The notes below the pieces were generated by a model, which saw nothing but the letters and a program-made list of their open reading frames with translations, had not been told where the DNA came from and did no database searches. From Conexibacter sp. S30A1 (GTDB taxonomy: Bacteria > Actinomycetota > Thermoleophilia > Solirubrobacterales > Solirubrobacteraceae): a DNA stretch of 64,000 nucleotides. Location: the NCBI RefSeq assembly GCF_023330665.1, contig NZ_CP097127.1, positions 2,666,001 through 2,730,000 on the forward strand, read 5' to 3'. The position numbers were made by a program, and so were the translations under genes. Below, piece after piece: positions 8,337 through 17,625 of this stretch. Every line of letters begins with the position of its first letter. Position 1 is the first letter of the stretch.

Positions 8337-9599
8337 CTAGGCCGCCAACCAAGCGCAACTTGCGACCACCAGCGTCTCGACGCCTGTCTCCAGCGTGGGG
8401 TGGATGACCGGCGCGAACTTCGGGTTGTGATTGGTCGGGATCTCGCTCAGACGACCGTCTTGTTCGGCCCTTGCGTAGGTGTCGGGGTCGACACCGCCGA
8501 TGAACCAGAACACCGACGGTACGCCCCACTCCGTCCCGAAGGAACCAAAGTCCTCACTCGCGGAAGCCGGACCGGTGTGAATGACGCGCGCGTCGCCGAA
8601 GTGCGCGTGGAACGCGTCGCGGATCACCTTGGTCGCATGCTCATCATTACGGACCAGGTCGTAGTGATCAAGCGGCGTGATCTCCGGTGGCCGTGGCGCT
8701 CCGGAAGCCTGCGCCTCGGCGTTGACGATCCGCGTGATCGCTTCAAGCACCCGGTTGCGGACGCCCTCATCGAACGTGCGCACATTGAGCTTTATGGTCG
8801 CTTCATCGGGGATCACGTTCTCCTTCGTACCGGCCTGCAATGCGCCGACGGTGACCACTGCGGCATCGGTCGGCCCGACCTCGCGCGAGACGATCGTCTG
8901 CAGCCGCAAGACGGTCGAGGCCGCCATCACGACCGGGTCGATGCTCGCCTGCGGCATCGATCCGTGCGCGCCGCGGCCGAACATCCGGATCTGAAAGCTG
9001 TCACCGGCAGACGTGATCACGCCAGCTTGGCTGGCGATCATCCCAGCGGGGAGCGGCATGACGTGCTGCCCGAGAATCACGTCTGGCCTTGGGAAACGTT
9101 CGAAAAGTCCGTCGTCGATCATCGCCTGCGCACCCGCGGCCGTCTCCTCAGCTGGCTGAAAGACCGCCATTAGCGTCCCTTTCCAGGAGTCCCGCGCGCC
9201 GGCCATCAGCGCGCACGCGCCCACCAGCCACGTCACGTGGATGTCATGGCCGCAGGCATGCATAACCGGTGTCTCATTCCCCTGAGCGTCCGTCGCGGTG
9301 ACCGTGCTCGCGTATGCGAGGCCAGTCTCCTCCTTCACCGGGAGGGCATCCATGTCGGCCCTCAGCATGACCGTAGGTCCTTCGCCGTTGCGCAGCAGAC
9401 CGACCACACCCGTGTTCCCTACGCCCTCTGTCACCTCGAAGCCGGCAGCCCTCAACCGCGCAGCCGCCACACGCGCAGTTCGCCGCTCCTGCATGGACAG
9501 CTCGGGATGGCTGTGGACGTCCGTGTAGAGCGTCGCGAGATCAGTGATGGAGGCGCCCAGTCCCCTGAGAACGGAACCAGCTGCCGTGCCGTCACTCAT
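8337..9599 (-). CDS. M20-family amidohydrolase (N-acyl-amino-acid hydrolase type)
   Basis: A 420-aa protein. It has the metal-binding region VMLRADMDALPVKEE near residue 75, MHACGHDIHVTWL near residue 113, and the catalytic glutamate pair in FQPAEETAAGAQAM near residue 145. The dimerisation domain starts at FQIRMFGRGAHGSMPQ and the C-terminal metal ligand segment is HNPKFAP. The family hydrolyses N-acyl amino acids, hippurate or related amides; the exact substrate is not visible. An in-frame extension to 9671 exists, but ATG 9599 has AGGAGA nine bases upstream. No signal peptide, so cytoplasmic. Confidence 0.9.
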   Translation of the reverse strand: MSDGTAAGSVLRGLGASITDLATLYTDVHSHPELSMQERRTARVAAARLRAAGFEVTEGVGNTGVVGLLRNGEGPTVMLRADMDALPVKEETGLAYASTVTATDAQGNETPVMHACGHDIHVTWLVGACALMAGARDSWKGTLMAVFQPAEETAAGAQAMIDDGLFERFPRPDVILGQHVMPLPAGMIASQAGVITSAGDSFQIRMFGRGAHGSMPQASIDPVVMAASTVLRLQTIVSREVGPTDAAVVTVGALQAGTKENVIPDEATIKLNVRTFDEGVRNRVLEAITRIVNAEAQASGAPRPPEITPLDHYDLVRNDEHATKVIRDAFHAHFGDARVIHTGPASASEDFGSFGTEWGVPSVFWFIGGVDPDTYARAEQDGRLSEIPTNHNPKFAPVIHPTLETGVETLVVASCAWLAA

Positions 9600-9928
9600 T
9601 ACTGTTCTCTCCTGTCGTAGACAGTCGGCGGCCCGCGCACGCCGCGGGCTTTCCGTGTGCGACGATACCACTCAGCTGAGGCATCACGAAGGTGATGCTC
9701 ATGCCGAAGCCACTGCGCGAGATCAGTCGTGTTTCGCGGATGGTTGCGTCGCCAAGCCGGGAATCCTGCTGGTAAGAATCCACCATCGGGCCTCGGCAGG
9801 GCCTGTCGCCCGTGCAACATCCACACCGAGAATGCCTGGTCTCATTCGGGCGCGGCGGTCCCCTGGGCGACTATCCGCCGCACGTCGCAGCAGCTGTTGG
9901 CAGCCAGAAGCGGATAGCTGCGTGCAGC
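9600..9928. other. gene-free spacer
   Basis: 329 bases between the amidohydrolase start and the Fic gene end. Only the amidohydrolase ribosome-binding site and presumed promoter are visible; short frames here lack start signals and family resemblance. Confidence 0.5.
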
Positions 9929-11176
9929 CTAACCGCGTGATGCTCGGCCGCCGCCGACGCGTCGCTCGAAGGCCTGAACGAGCGCGAGTAGCTCTGACGC
10001 CTCCCACGCCCTTCCCCACTTTTTCTCGTTGAGCCGCTTGATGATGCCGCGCTCCTCCAGCTGATTGAGTGCACGGCCTGCCGCCGGCGCCGAGATGGTC
10101 AGTAGTTCACCGACGCTCGGGGCCGTCAGAACGGGACGTCCTGGAAGTTCATCGACGAGTCTCCACGCGGCGGCGTCGGAGCGTAAGCCCTTCAGCGCGT
10201 CTCGCCAGCGCCGCTGTAGCGCGTCGACATCGTCACGCAACACCTCCGCCTCGCTTGACGCAATCTTCGCGGCCTGCGAGAACGTCTGAACGATCAGATC
10301 GGCAGGATGCTGCGATGCTGGACGACGGCGCTGATAAGCGGCCAGCGAGCTGGTGTAGCTCCGAGGCGCGGCATTCAGTACGAGTGAGATCGGAGGGATG
10401 TATTCGCCGAGCAGCCCCCGGCGACGCAGGATCGCGTAGACCATGGCCCTCCCGACGCGTCCGTTGCCGTCAAGAAATGGATGAATCGTCTCGAACTGGC
10501 CGTGAGCAATCGCTGCCTGAGACAACGGGTCGATGTCGTCGCGGGCGATGAACTGCTCAAGGTCGTGGAGAAGCGGACGAACGTACTCCTTGGGCGGTGG
10601 CACGAAGATCGCGCCGACTGGGTTACGGTCGTTGCCGCCGATCCAGTTTTGCTCGTCACGAATCAGGCCGGCATAAGGCTTGCCGCGCAACGTTTCGCCA
10701 CGGATTAGAGCTAGGTGAATGTCACAGATGGCATCGATACCGAGAACCTCTGTGCTTGCGCCGAGCTCGATGGCCTTTCGCATGGCGTCGATGTTTGCGA
10801 TCACCGCGCGAGTTTTTTTGTCCTCACGACCGTTGCCATAGCGGGCACGGGCAAGGCGGGCATGAGTCATGTCGAGACCCTCGATGCGCGATGACGCAAC
10901 GCTCTCTGAGCGCAGCAGCGTCTCGGCGAGGGAATGCAGCCCGGGGGCACGGTCGAGCTCTTGAAGCTGCTTCAGCGCTCGCGAGCCCATCTCAACATCG
11001 TGTGCTGTCGCACTGGTGTAGGCAAAGCGATAATCGGCGATACTGGGCGGAACGAAGGCGTTGTAACGACCGCCCTTGCGCGCGGCTCGGTTGCCGTAAG
11101 CCGACGGGTCGGGCTCGGCAACGCCCGGGATGAAGGTTCCCCATGTGCTGTGTGCTGCGGTAGCGCTCACGACCAT
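9929..11176 (-). CDS. Fic-family protein with N-terminal inhibitory motif and C-terminal winged helix
   Basis: A 415-aa protein. Residues 90-100 contain SVASSRIEG, the (S/T)xxxE(G/N) inhibitory helix of class II Fic proteins. The catalytic motif HPFLDGNGRVGR follows near residue 230, fully canonical, so AMP-transfer activity is plausible. The last 80 residues (LTISAPAAGRALNQLEERGIIKRL) look like a winged helix that could bind DNA. The gene is monocistronic. A perfect 16-bp inverted repeat lies 55 bases upstream of its start and would suit autoregulation (inference). No separate antitoxin gene is seen. Confidence 0.9.
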   Translation of the reverse strand: MVVSATAAHSTWGTFIPGVAEPDPSAYGNRAARKGGRYNAFVPPSIADYRFAYTSATAHDVEMGSRALKQLQELDRAPGLHSLAETLLRSESVASSRIEGLDMTHARLARARYGNGREDKKTRAVIANIDAMRKAIELGASTEVLGIDAICDIHLALIRGETLRGKPYAGLIRDEQNWIGGNDRNPVGAIFVPPPKEYVRPLLHDLEQFIARDDIDPLSQAAIAHGQFETIHPFLDGNGRVGRAMVYAILRRRGLLGEYIPPISLVLNAAPRSYTSSLAAYQRRRPASQHPADLIVQTFSQAAKIASSEAEVLRDDVDALQRRWRDALKGLRSDAAAWRLVDELPGRPVLTAPSVGELLTISAPAAGRALNQLEERGIIKRLNEKKWGRAWEASELLALVQAFERRVGGGRASRG

Positions 11177-11230
11177 AAAGTTTAAAAGCTAAGGCGGACT
11201 TGTAACACTTATTCGCCCCCGCGCTCCTCG

Positions 11231-11270
11231 AATAAACGTAAAAAGCTCCGCGACGCTTTTTACGTTTATT
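11231..11270. repeat. perfect 16-bp inverted repeat upstream of fic
   Basis: Left arm AATAAACGTAAAAAGC (11231-11246), an 8-nt spacer, and right arm GCTTTTTACGTTTATT (11255-11270). It is AT-rich in a GC-rich setting and lies in the promoter region of the leftward fic gene. No T-run follows the stem on either strand, so an operator is more likely than a terminator. Confidence 0.85.
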
Positions 11271-11640
11271 ACTCGCGTAAGGCGCGGCACGGGCGCCGCT
11301 CGCGATCCCTTCCGTAGTTCGATGGTCACCAGTCTCGCTATTGCAACGTTTCCAAGGCGCTGGCCCGACGCTCCTCCGAGGCGATTAGCTGCTGCACGGC
11401 GCTGGACGAGGAAGATGATCGGTGCTGGGCTCGGCGGCAGGGCAAGTGCCAGGCAGCCGCGCCCCGTCCGAAGCGGGCGAAGCCGACTGCGTCAAGCACG
11501 TCGCAGGAACCCTTGCGGAGCCTCCTTGCATCGATGTCCGTGCCGATTTGGTACCCACGAGTGGTACCCAAACGCCGCCCGCGCGCTCAAGGACAGCCAC
11601 CGCTGGGCCGAAAAACGCATGCTTGCAGGTCTTCTTTGAG
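11271..11640. other. gene-free spacer next to the tRNA-Ala scar
   Basis: 370 bases with no frame that has a convincing start or family resemblance. Under the orientation of the tRNA-Ala fragment this is host DNA just outside the integrated element. Confidence 0.5.
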
Positions 11641-11686
11641 TGGAGCCAAGCGGGATCGAACCGCTGACCTCCTGCGTGCAAAGCAG
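11641..11686 (-). other. 3' half of tRNA-Ala(TGC), attachment site of the integrative element
   Basis: On the minus strand it reads CTGC-TTTGCAC-GCAG (anticodon arm, anticodon TGC), then AGGTC, T arm AGCGG-TTCGATC-CCGCT and acceptor TGGCTCCA. The 5' half (acceptor, D arm) is absent and sequence identity to a tRNA stops inside the anticodon stem. This is the typical duplicated att half. The integrase gene lies 158 bases to the right, so the element extends rightward and the intact tRNA-Ala should be at its far end, not seen in this window. Confidence 0.85.
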
Positions 11687-11767
11687 ACAGAGGCATGCCA
11701 GGCAGCGGAAAGGCTTGGAAGTACGAGCACCAAAAAGCTCTATAGATACGGTCTGGTCGGCTAGTTC

Positions 11768-11826
11768 GGTAGCCAAAGTGGTAGCCAAGCCGGTTTGGTA
11801 GCCAAGACTGTTTTCGTGGTAGCCAA
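11768..11826 (+). repeat. four GGTAGCCAA iterons between att and integrase
   Basis: GGTAGCCAA occurs at 11768-11776, 11780-11788, 11797-11805 and 11818-11826, all in the same orientation, in the 80 bases before the integrase start. Short same-direction repeats beside an att site are typical arm-type binding sites of tyrosine integrases; that role is inferred. Confidence 0.75.
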
Positions 11827-11843
11827 GCCGTATTATTCGGAGC

Positions 11844-13130
11844 ATGGCCACACCACCGGTGCTAGTTGTGAGATCCCATGGCGGCAAGCCGTTCTATGAA
11901 GCGAAGTTCCGTCATGGCGGTCGTCAGGTGATGCGGCGTGTTGGACCGGCTTGGCTTGAGCAGGGATCGGACGGCAAGTGGCTGGCGCGTCGCGGCCGGG
12001 TGCCTGACGGTTACTTTGATGAGCGGCGCGCGCATGTCAGGGCATCGGAGCTTGCGGCAGTCTATGAAGCGCAACAGCGCCAGCAGGCCCGCAGCCTGCA
12101 GCAGCCGGTCACCTTTCGTGAGCTTGCCGGCAACTACATGCACTGGTTAGCTGCCGACTATGGTGCCAAGCCCGCGACGCTGCGTGACCACGCCTACCAG
12201 TTGGCCGAGCCGGGAACGTCGCACCGGCGAGGTGCCGGCTCATCGGAGGGAAGGATTATGCGGGAGCTTGGGGATCGTCCCGCTTGCGAGATCACCACTG
12301 ATGAGCTGCGCCGTCTGCTCTCAGCAATGACGGCAGACGGCCTCTCGGCACGCAACGTCAACAAGCAGCGCAATCTCATGGGTGCGATCTTCAGCCACGG
12401 GGTCAAGCGTGCCACCGGCCGCTTCAAGCTCACGACCAACCCGACGACCGGGATCGAGCTGCGTCGTGAACGCAAACCAGCGCCGCTGATCTACTTCACA
12501 CCAGACGAGATCGAGGCTGTCGCCCAAGCCTTAGCAACAGGAGCACACCGCGAGCAACACCCCCACCCTGAACCAGCAAGCATCGGAGTGGAGCGTCATG
12601 GCACGCAGGATGCGCAGGACGGGGAGGCGGTGCGTCTCTCCGCCTACACCGGGCTTCGTCGCGGCGAGCTCATCGCGCTGCGCTGGAAGGACATCGACTT
12701 CGCGGGCGCCAAGCTCACCGTCTCCCACGCACTGAGCGCCGGTGTTGAAGGACCACCAAAGAGCGGCCACTACCGTGACGTCCCACTCTCTGATCAAGCC
12801 ATCGCCGCGCTACAACGATTGTCCCAGCGCACAGACTTCACCGGCCCAGAAGACCTCGTGCTCTGCAACGCCTACGGACGACACCTGAACGCCAACGCGC
12901 TCGCACGCCGCTACAACCGCGCACGCGACGCGATCGGCCTGAGACCACTGCGATGGCATGACCTCCGTCACACGTTCGGATCGCTGCTGGTCGCAGCCGG
13001 GATCGACACCGTCACCGTCAAAGCAGCCATGGGCCACCAGCGCATAACAACAACAGAACGCTACCTACACGCCCGCCCAGCCACCCAACAAGCCGCCGCG
13101 TTCACCGCCGCGTTCGCCTCACAGCACTGA
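11844..13130 (+). CDS. tyrosine site-specific integrase
   Basis: A 428-aa phage/ICE-type integrase. An N-terminal arm-binding region is followed by a SAM-like core-binding domain near residues 95-190. The catalytic domain shows the first arginine in LSAYTGLRRGELIALRW, the HxxR box in WHDLRHTFGSLL, the GHQ box in MGHQRITTTERYLH and the nucleophile Tyr in that last segment. An ATG preceded by the iteron cluster starts the gene. It presumably integrates the element into tRNA-Ala(TGC). All catalytic residues are present, so it may be active. Confidence 0.93.
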   Translation: MATPPVLVVRSHGGKPFYEAKFRHGGRQVMRRVGPAWLEQGSDGKWLARRGRVPDGYFDERRAHVRASELAAVYEAQQRQQARSLQQPVTFRELAGNYMHWLAADYGAKPATLRDHAYQLAEPGTSHRRGAGSSEGRIMRELGDRPACEITTDELRRLLSAMTADGLSARNVNKQRNLMGAIFSHGVKRATGRFKLTTNPTTGIELRRERKPAPLIYFTPDEIEAVAQALATGAHREQHPHPEPASIGVERHGTQDAQDGEAVRLSAYTGLRRGELIALRWKDIDFAGAKLTVSHALSAGVEGPPKSGHYRDVPLSDQAIAALQRLSQRTDFTGPEDLVLCNAYGRHLNANALARRYNRARDAIGLRPLRWHDLRHTFGSLLVAAGIDTVTVKAAMGHQRITTTERYLHARPATQQAAAFTAAFASQH

Positions 13131-13502
13131 ACTCGCCAATTACGACCAGTTCGTACCGGGCTATGAGGGGGCTTGCGTGGCTTTGCGTGAGCGAGCCGAG
13201 CGGCCGCATCGTTCCTGGGTACACTGATGAAAGGCACATCCGCTCGTTGCTGTGGACGGCTTCAATGGCGCGGGCCGACAGCTTAGGCGTGTGGTGGTCG
13301 CGAACGAGAGCAAGATGTCGCACCTGTGCTGCCGGCGAGCGATCCAGCCGCTACCGGTGATGCCTTAGGACTCTTGGCTTGGCGGTCGTAGTGGGTGAGT
13401 CGCCGGAGCAGCGACTACACTCGGGGCCTTAGCCAGAGCCAACCCGCGAGACTGGCCGACCGCTTCCTCCGAAACGACCACCGGTGGCTACTAGCTATCA
13501 GC
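13131..13502. other. gene-free spacer between integrase and catabolic operon
   Basis: 372 bases where the integrase and the leftward operon converge. No supported gene; no clear terminator hairpin with a T-run was found. Confidence 0.45.
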
Positions 13503-13949
13503 CTAGCCGCCACTATCCGACCCGGGGCTTCGTCGGATGTTCACAGTGACCAAGCCGACAGCAACCAAGTGGCCTGCCTGGTCTTCGACGCGTCCGGTCC
13601 CGACAGCCGTGGTTCGGCCTAAATGGTCGATCATCCCACGTGTTGTGAGCGGCTCGCCCGACGGCACCCCACGGACAAAATTCACTTTCAACTCAATGGT
13701 GACTGTCCGGTCAGTGGCTTCCAAGAGCGTACGGGCGGCTTGTACTACGGCAGAGTCGACCATTTCCGCGAGTGCTCCACCAGCAGGGTTGCCGTTACGA
13801 TTGGTCGCCGCCGAGGCGCCGTCGTAAAGCACGCTCACATCTCCCGGGCCATTGACGGCAAGTCGGAGCCCAAGAGCTTGATGGATCGCTGACTCAGCGT
13901 AGACGGATTCCATCGTCCGCCAATGATCGGGACGTTCGGTTGCGCTCAT
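13503..13949 (-). CDS. PaaI-type hotdog-fold acyl-CoA thioesterase
   Basis: A 148-aa hotdog protein. It has the catalytic region NPAGGALAEMVDSAVVQAAR (HGG-type loop with N and D conserved) and the strand ELKVNFVRGVPSGEPLTTRG characteristic of PaaI/YdiI thioesterases. ATG 13949 lies just after the stop of the upstream enoyl-CoA hydratase gene (stop 13952-13954); a TTG two codons earlier is possible. It is the last gene of the seven-gene leftward operon and would release a free acid from a CoA intermediate or relieve CoA sequestration. Confidence 0.85.
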   Translation of the reverse strand: MSATERPDHWRTMESVYAESAIHQALGLRLAVNGPGDVSVLYDGASAATNRNGNPAGGALAEMVDSAVVQAARTLLEATDRTVTIELKVNFVRGVPSGEPLTTRGMIDHLGRTTAVGTGRVEDQAGHLVAVGLVTVNIRRSPGSDSGG

Positions 13950-13951
13950 AC

Positions 13952-14704
13952 TCAACTCGCTGCTTGCTTACGTGAGACGAATGCTTTGGCCCGAGCCTCA
14001 GCGTCGCCAGAAGATCTCACCAACGCGATGACTCTCTCGCCAGCGCTGAGTGCGGCCGCGTGAGACATGCCGCTCGATTCGTAGAAGAAGCGTTTTGTCG
14101 CATGCACGGAAAGGGTGCTATGTGTCGCAATGCTTTGGGCGAGCTCCCTCGCGCGGATCTGTGCCTGGCCTCGGGTGACGAGCTCGTTGAGCATACCGAA
14201 GTCAGCGGCTTCGCGTGCCTCCACTCGTCTGCCGGTGACCAGCAACTCCAGTGCAAACCGCGCCGGGATAACATCCTTCAACCCAACCATCGTAACTGCA
14301 GCCACCAAGCCATGTTGTATTTCCGGGTAGCCGAACTGCGCGTCTTCGTCAGCAACGACCAGATCGCTCGCCATGGCCAGTCCGCTACCGAGGCCCAGGG
14401 CATATCCGTGGACGGCCGCAATGATCACTGGGCTACAGTTTCGGAACGCCGTGAACACGCGGCCCGCGGACGAGACGTCATGCCAAGCCGTCGGATTGTT
14501 GACCTCGGTTAGATCTGCACCCGCGCTGAACGCCTGACCGGCGCCCTCTAGAACGACTGCGCGCTGGTTCATTACCTCAACGCTGGTGAGCAGGTCGGCA
14601 AGAGCCGTACGCATCGCGACGGTGAATGCGTTCCGCTTCTCGGGACGATTGATTGTGATGACGCCGACGCCGTCCGCGATTACAGCAAAGTCAAGCTGGC
14701 TCAT
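13952..14704 (-). CDS. enoyl-CoA hydratase/isomerase-family protein (crotonase 1)
   Basis: A 250-aa crotonase. The oxyanion-hole segments are QAFSAGADLTEV and HGYALGLGSGLAMA. The glutamate that hydratases carry in the GGGxELA loop is Gly here (GLGSGLA), while the second acidic residue in FGYPEIQHG is kept. That pattern argues for an isomerase-, lyase- or hydrolase-type reaction rather than a plain hydratase. The ATG at 14704 follows AGAGGTG and overlaps the end of the acyl-CoA synthetase gene by 14 bases. In-frame extension to 14749 is not favoured. Confidence 0.85.
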   Translation of the reverse strand: MSQLDFAVIADGVGVITINRPEKRNAFTVAMRTALADLLTSVEVMNQRAVVLEGAGQAFSAGADLTEVNNPTAWHDVSSAGRVFTAFRNCSPVIIAAVHGYALGLGSGLAMASDLVVADEDAQFGYPEIQHGLVAAVTMVGLKDVIPARFALELLVTGRRVEAREAADFGMLNELVTRGQAQIRARELAQSIATHSTLSVHATKRFFYESSGMSHAAALSAGERVIALVRSSGDAEARAKAFVSRKQAAS

Positions 14705-16769
14705 CGTCTTCACCTCTGTTGTTTGGCACCAAGAGGACGTCAACAGCAACAGCGCCTTGTCCTGTGTCTCGCACTATCAAGGGGTTGATGTCAACTGAAC
14801 TCCACCGGCCACTTGCGTCAGCCATGAACTCGGAAAGTGCCACGAGCGCACGCGCCGCAGCGTCGAGATCAGCAGGGGGGCGGCCGCGGGCGCCCAGGAG
14901 TAGCGGTGACATGCGGAGCGACAGGATGAGTTCACGCGCTTGCGCCTCGGATACGGGAGCCACCGCGACCGCGATGTCGCGCAGTACTTCAAGGTAGATG
15001 CCACCAGCGGCGACCATCACGGACGCTCCAAAGACGGGATCCTGGTATCCACCGAGTGCCAGTTCGACCCCGGATTCGAACGCCTGAACTACCACGGGGG
15101 AGTCGTCCGCGCCTGCCCGCGCCCGAGCGTCAACTAGCGCCGCGTATGCCTGCGCTACGTGAGCCGCATCCAAGGGGCCCTCAACCAAGCCCACCTCAGT
15201 CTTGTGCGCGTGAGTGCCGCTTTCGACCTTGAGCATGACGGGTCCCAAGCGTTCAGCGACCGATACGGCTGCTTGTGGATGAAAAACTGGGAAGGCTTCC
15301 GCGTGCTCGATGCCGGTAAGGAGGCGGCGGGCTGCCTCGCCGACGACAACGGCACCGGCACCACGGCCAGTAGTGGGCCCTGGTCGCAGCCAGGGCTCGC
15401 TCTTGGGCGAGGGAGCGGCAACGCTGAGGGCCCGCACAAGCCGAGTGGGTTCCTCAAACCACAGAACGCCAAGCTCGCGGAGACGCGCTTCGAATTCCGG
15501 GCTGGTGATGCCGCAGCCAAAGATAGGCATCCGTGACGGCGAGGCCGCCACGATCGCCTCTTCGAACTGTGCGCGCCGCTCAGCTTGAATCAGTGAGTAC
15601 GCCTGCCATACCAGTACAGCGTCCACATTCGGCTGCCCGGATATCCATGCGATTGCAGCGCCCAGAGTTTCGGGTCCGGCCGCGCTGATCGACGTGTAGT
15701 CAAACGGGTTTGTCAAAGCTCCAGACGCCAGTGCCGACTCCTGTTCGGGTGTCGGTGGAATCGCCGGATGCGGCAAGCCCAATCCGTATCGATCCGCCGC
15801 GTCGATTGTGAGGATCGCGTACCCCCCGGATGGCGTGACCGCGCCGATGCGCCGGCCCTTTGGGGCTACGCCTGCATCGAATATGCGCAGTGCGTCAACG
15901 AACTCGCTCTCATCACGGGCTACGTGCGCGCCAGCCGTCGTCAATGCACGATCGAAGAGTTCGGCGTTTCCCGCCACCGCGCCGGTATGAGACACCACCT
16001 GCGCGGATGCGGCCTCCGATCGGCCCGTCTTCAAGAACACGACAGGCTTGCCAGCGGCGACCGCGACGGCTACAGCCCGCATTAACCGACGACCGTCCCT
16101 CGCCCCCTCAAGGATCAACCCGATGGAAGAGACTTCGTCATCTTCGGCGACGTACTCGAGCACCTCAGCAGCGGACACATCTAACTCGTTCCCGGTGTCT
16201 ACCAGATACCTTGTGCCGACGCCATACCGGCGAAGGAATGCCGAACCGAAGTAGACGCCTAGGCCACCACTTTGTGCGATGATCGCCACGGAGCCAGGCG
16301 TGACGCCTCCCTCTACGTCGTGCGCAAAGGTGGCGAACACGCCGGTCTGGACCAAGCGCGTACCGATGGTGTTTGGCCCGAGAACCCTGACCCCAGAGGC
16401 TCTGTGTGCTGCTGTGAGTTCGGACTGGAGCCGTTGGCTCTCAGCCGTACCCGGGCCGAATCCTGAGGCGAACACGACCGCTGCGGGAATCCCGCGTGCT
16501 CCACATTCCCGGAGCGCACCTGGGACGCGCTCACTCGCTACGCAGATCACGGCTAGGTCCACAGGATCGGGCACGTCGGCGACAGACCGGTAGCAAGCGT
16601 AACCCAGCAGCTCTTCCGCCCGCGGGTTCACCGGGTAGACGCGGCCCTCATAGCCGAAGTGCGGCAGGTTACGCAGGGCTCGCGTGCCTACGCGCTCAGG
16701 TTCAGACGAGGCGCCCACGATGCAAATCCCTCGTGGGACGAAGAATGGTGCAAGGCTAGATGCCGCCAT
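14691..16769 (-). CDS. ADP-forming acyl-CoA synthetase (acetate-CoA ligase type)
   Basis: A 692-aa single-chain enzyme with alpha-type CoA-binding and ligase domains, then a beta-type ATP-grasp region. The CoA-binding Rossmann start is GICIVGASSEPERVGTRALRNL. IIAQSGGLGVYFG and KTGRSEAASAQVVSHTGAVAGN contain the phospho-histidine region (SHTG). The C-terminal half (VMLKVESGTHAHKTEVGLV ... SSVDINPLIV) is the ATP-grasp part. It activates a carboxylic acid with CoA at the expense of ATP to ADP, reversibly. ATG 16769 has GGAGG nine bases upstream; the earlier in-frame start at 16832 overlaps the upstream gene. Confidence 0.88.
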   Translation of the reverse strand: MAASSLAPFFVPRGICIVGASSEPERVGTRALRNLPHFGYEGRVYPVNPRAEELLGYACYRSVADVPDPVDLAVICVASERVPGALRECGARGIPAAVVFASGFGPGTAESQRLQSELTAAHRASGVRVLGPNTIGTRLVQTGVFATFAHDVEGGVTPGSVAIIAQSGGLGVYFGSAFLRRYGVGTRYLVDTGNELDVSAAEVLEYVAEDDEVSSIGLILEGARDGRRLMRAVAVAVAAGKPVVFLKTGRSEAASAQVVSHTGAVAGNAELFDRALTTAGAHVARDESEFVDALRIFDAGVAPKGRRIGAVTPSGGYAILTIDAADRYGLGLPHPAIPPTPEQESALASGALTNPFDYTSISAAGPETLGAAIAWISGQPNVDAVLVWQAYSLIQAERRAQFEEAIVAASPSRMPIFGCGITSPEFEARLRELGVLWFEEPTRLVRALSVAAPSPKSEPWLRPGPTTGRGAGAVVVGEAARRLLTGIEHAEAFPVFHPQAAVSVAERLGPVMLKVESGTHAHKTEVGLVEGPLDAAHVAQAYAALVDARARAGADDSPVVVQAFESGVELALGGYQDPVFGASVMVAAGGIYLEVLRDIAVAVAPVSEAQARELILSLRMSPLLLGARGRPPADLDAAARALVALSEFMADASGRWSSVDINPLIVRDTGQGAVAVDVLLVPNNRGEDDEPA

Positions 16770-16831
16770 CGGATCGCCTCCAGGCTCCTGCGTCCCCCGC
16801 AGCGGCGGTGCCGGTGTCCCTGGACCCGACA

Positions 16832-17623
16832 CTACTCACCCCGGAACTGGGGCGCCCGCTTCTCCTTGTAAGCGGTGAGCGCCTCAGTTCGATCCCAGGT
16901 CGTGAGGATGCGCTCATACAGTGCAGCCTCAAGCTGGATGCCGTTGGCGACATCCATGTCCATCGACGCATTGATAGCGCGCTTGGCCTGAACGTTAGAG
17001 ATCGGCGCTGATGCGACTATCTCTTGCGCGAGAGCGTTCACCTTTGCCTCAAGAGCGTCAGGCTCGACGGCGTAGGTGATTAGGCCCCAGTCGGCTGCCT
17101 CGGCGGCCGTGAACTTGCGGCCAGTGAAGATCAATTCCTTCGCCTTCGCAGGCCCGATGAGGCGGGGCATCAACTGCGTGCCTCCGCCGGCCGGAATCGA
17201 ACCACGCCGCGTCTCGATCAAGCCCATGACGGTGTCGTTGGCAGCGACTACTATGTCGCACCCAAGCGCCATCTCTAGGCCGCCACCCAGCGCGAAGCCA
17301 TGCACCTGTGCGATCACGGGTCGCGGACAGTTCCGCATCGCTGAGAAGGCCTGTGGTGAGATCCTGCGCCGCCGACGCACATCGTCGAGGCTCATTCCGG
17401 GCCGTTCCTTCTGGTCGGCGCCAACGCAGAACGCCCGCCCGTTCCCACGCAGTATCACGCACCACACGTCGGGATCGTCGCTGATCTGGTCGAAGACCTC
17501 GATCAAGCGACCGAATACTGGTGTGCTAACAGCGTTGAGTACCTCAGGGCGGTTGAAGGCGATGGTCGCGATGTGGTCCGCGACCGAGAACAGCACTAGC
17601 TCCGACTCTGTTCGGCCGACCAT
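16832..17623 (-). CDS. enoyl-CoA hydratase (crotonase 2)
   Basis: A 263-aa crotonase that keeps both hydratase glutamates: HGFALGGGLEMALGCD and GLIETRRGSIPAGGGTQLM. The oxyanion loop is RAFCVGADQKE. Of the three crotonases in the operon it is the best candidate for a true hydratase. ATG 17623 is used because AAGGGAG lies six bases upstream; the TTG at 17629 is too close to that site. It starts three bases after the stop of crotonase 3, so the genes are coupled. Confidence 0.87.
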   Translation of the reverse strand: MVGRTESELVLFSVADHIATIAFNRPEVLNAVSTPVFGRLIEVFDQISDDPDVWCVILRGNGRAFCVGADQKERPGMSLDDVRRRRRISPQAFSAMRNCPRPVIAQVHGFALGGGLEMALGCDIVVAANDTVMGLIETRRGSIPAGGGTQLMPRLIGPAKAKELIFTGRKFTAAEAADWGLITYAVEPDALEAKVNALAQEIVASAPISNVQAKRAINASMDMDVANGIQLEAALYERILTTWDRTEALTAYKEKRAPQFRGE

Positions 17624-17625
17624 TG

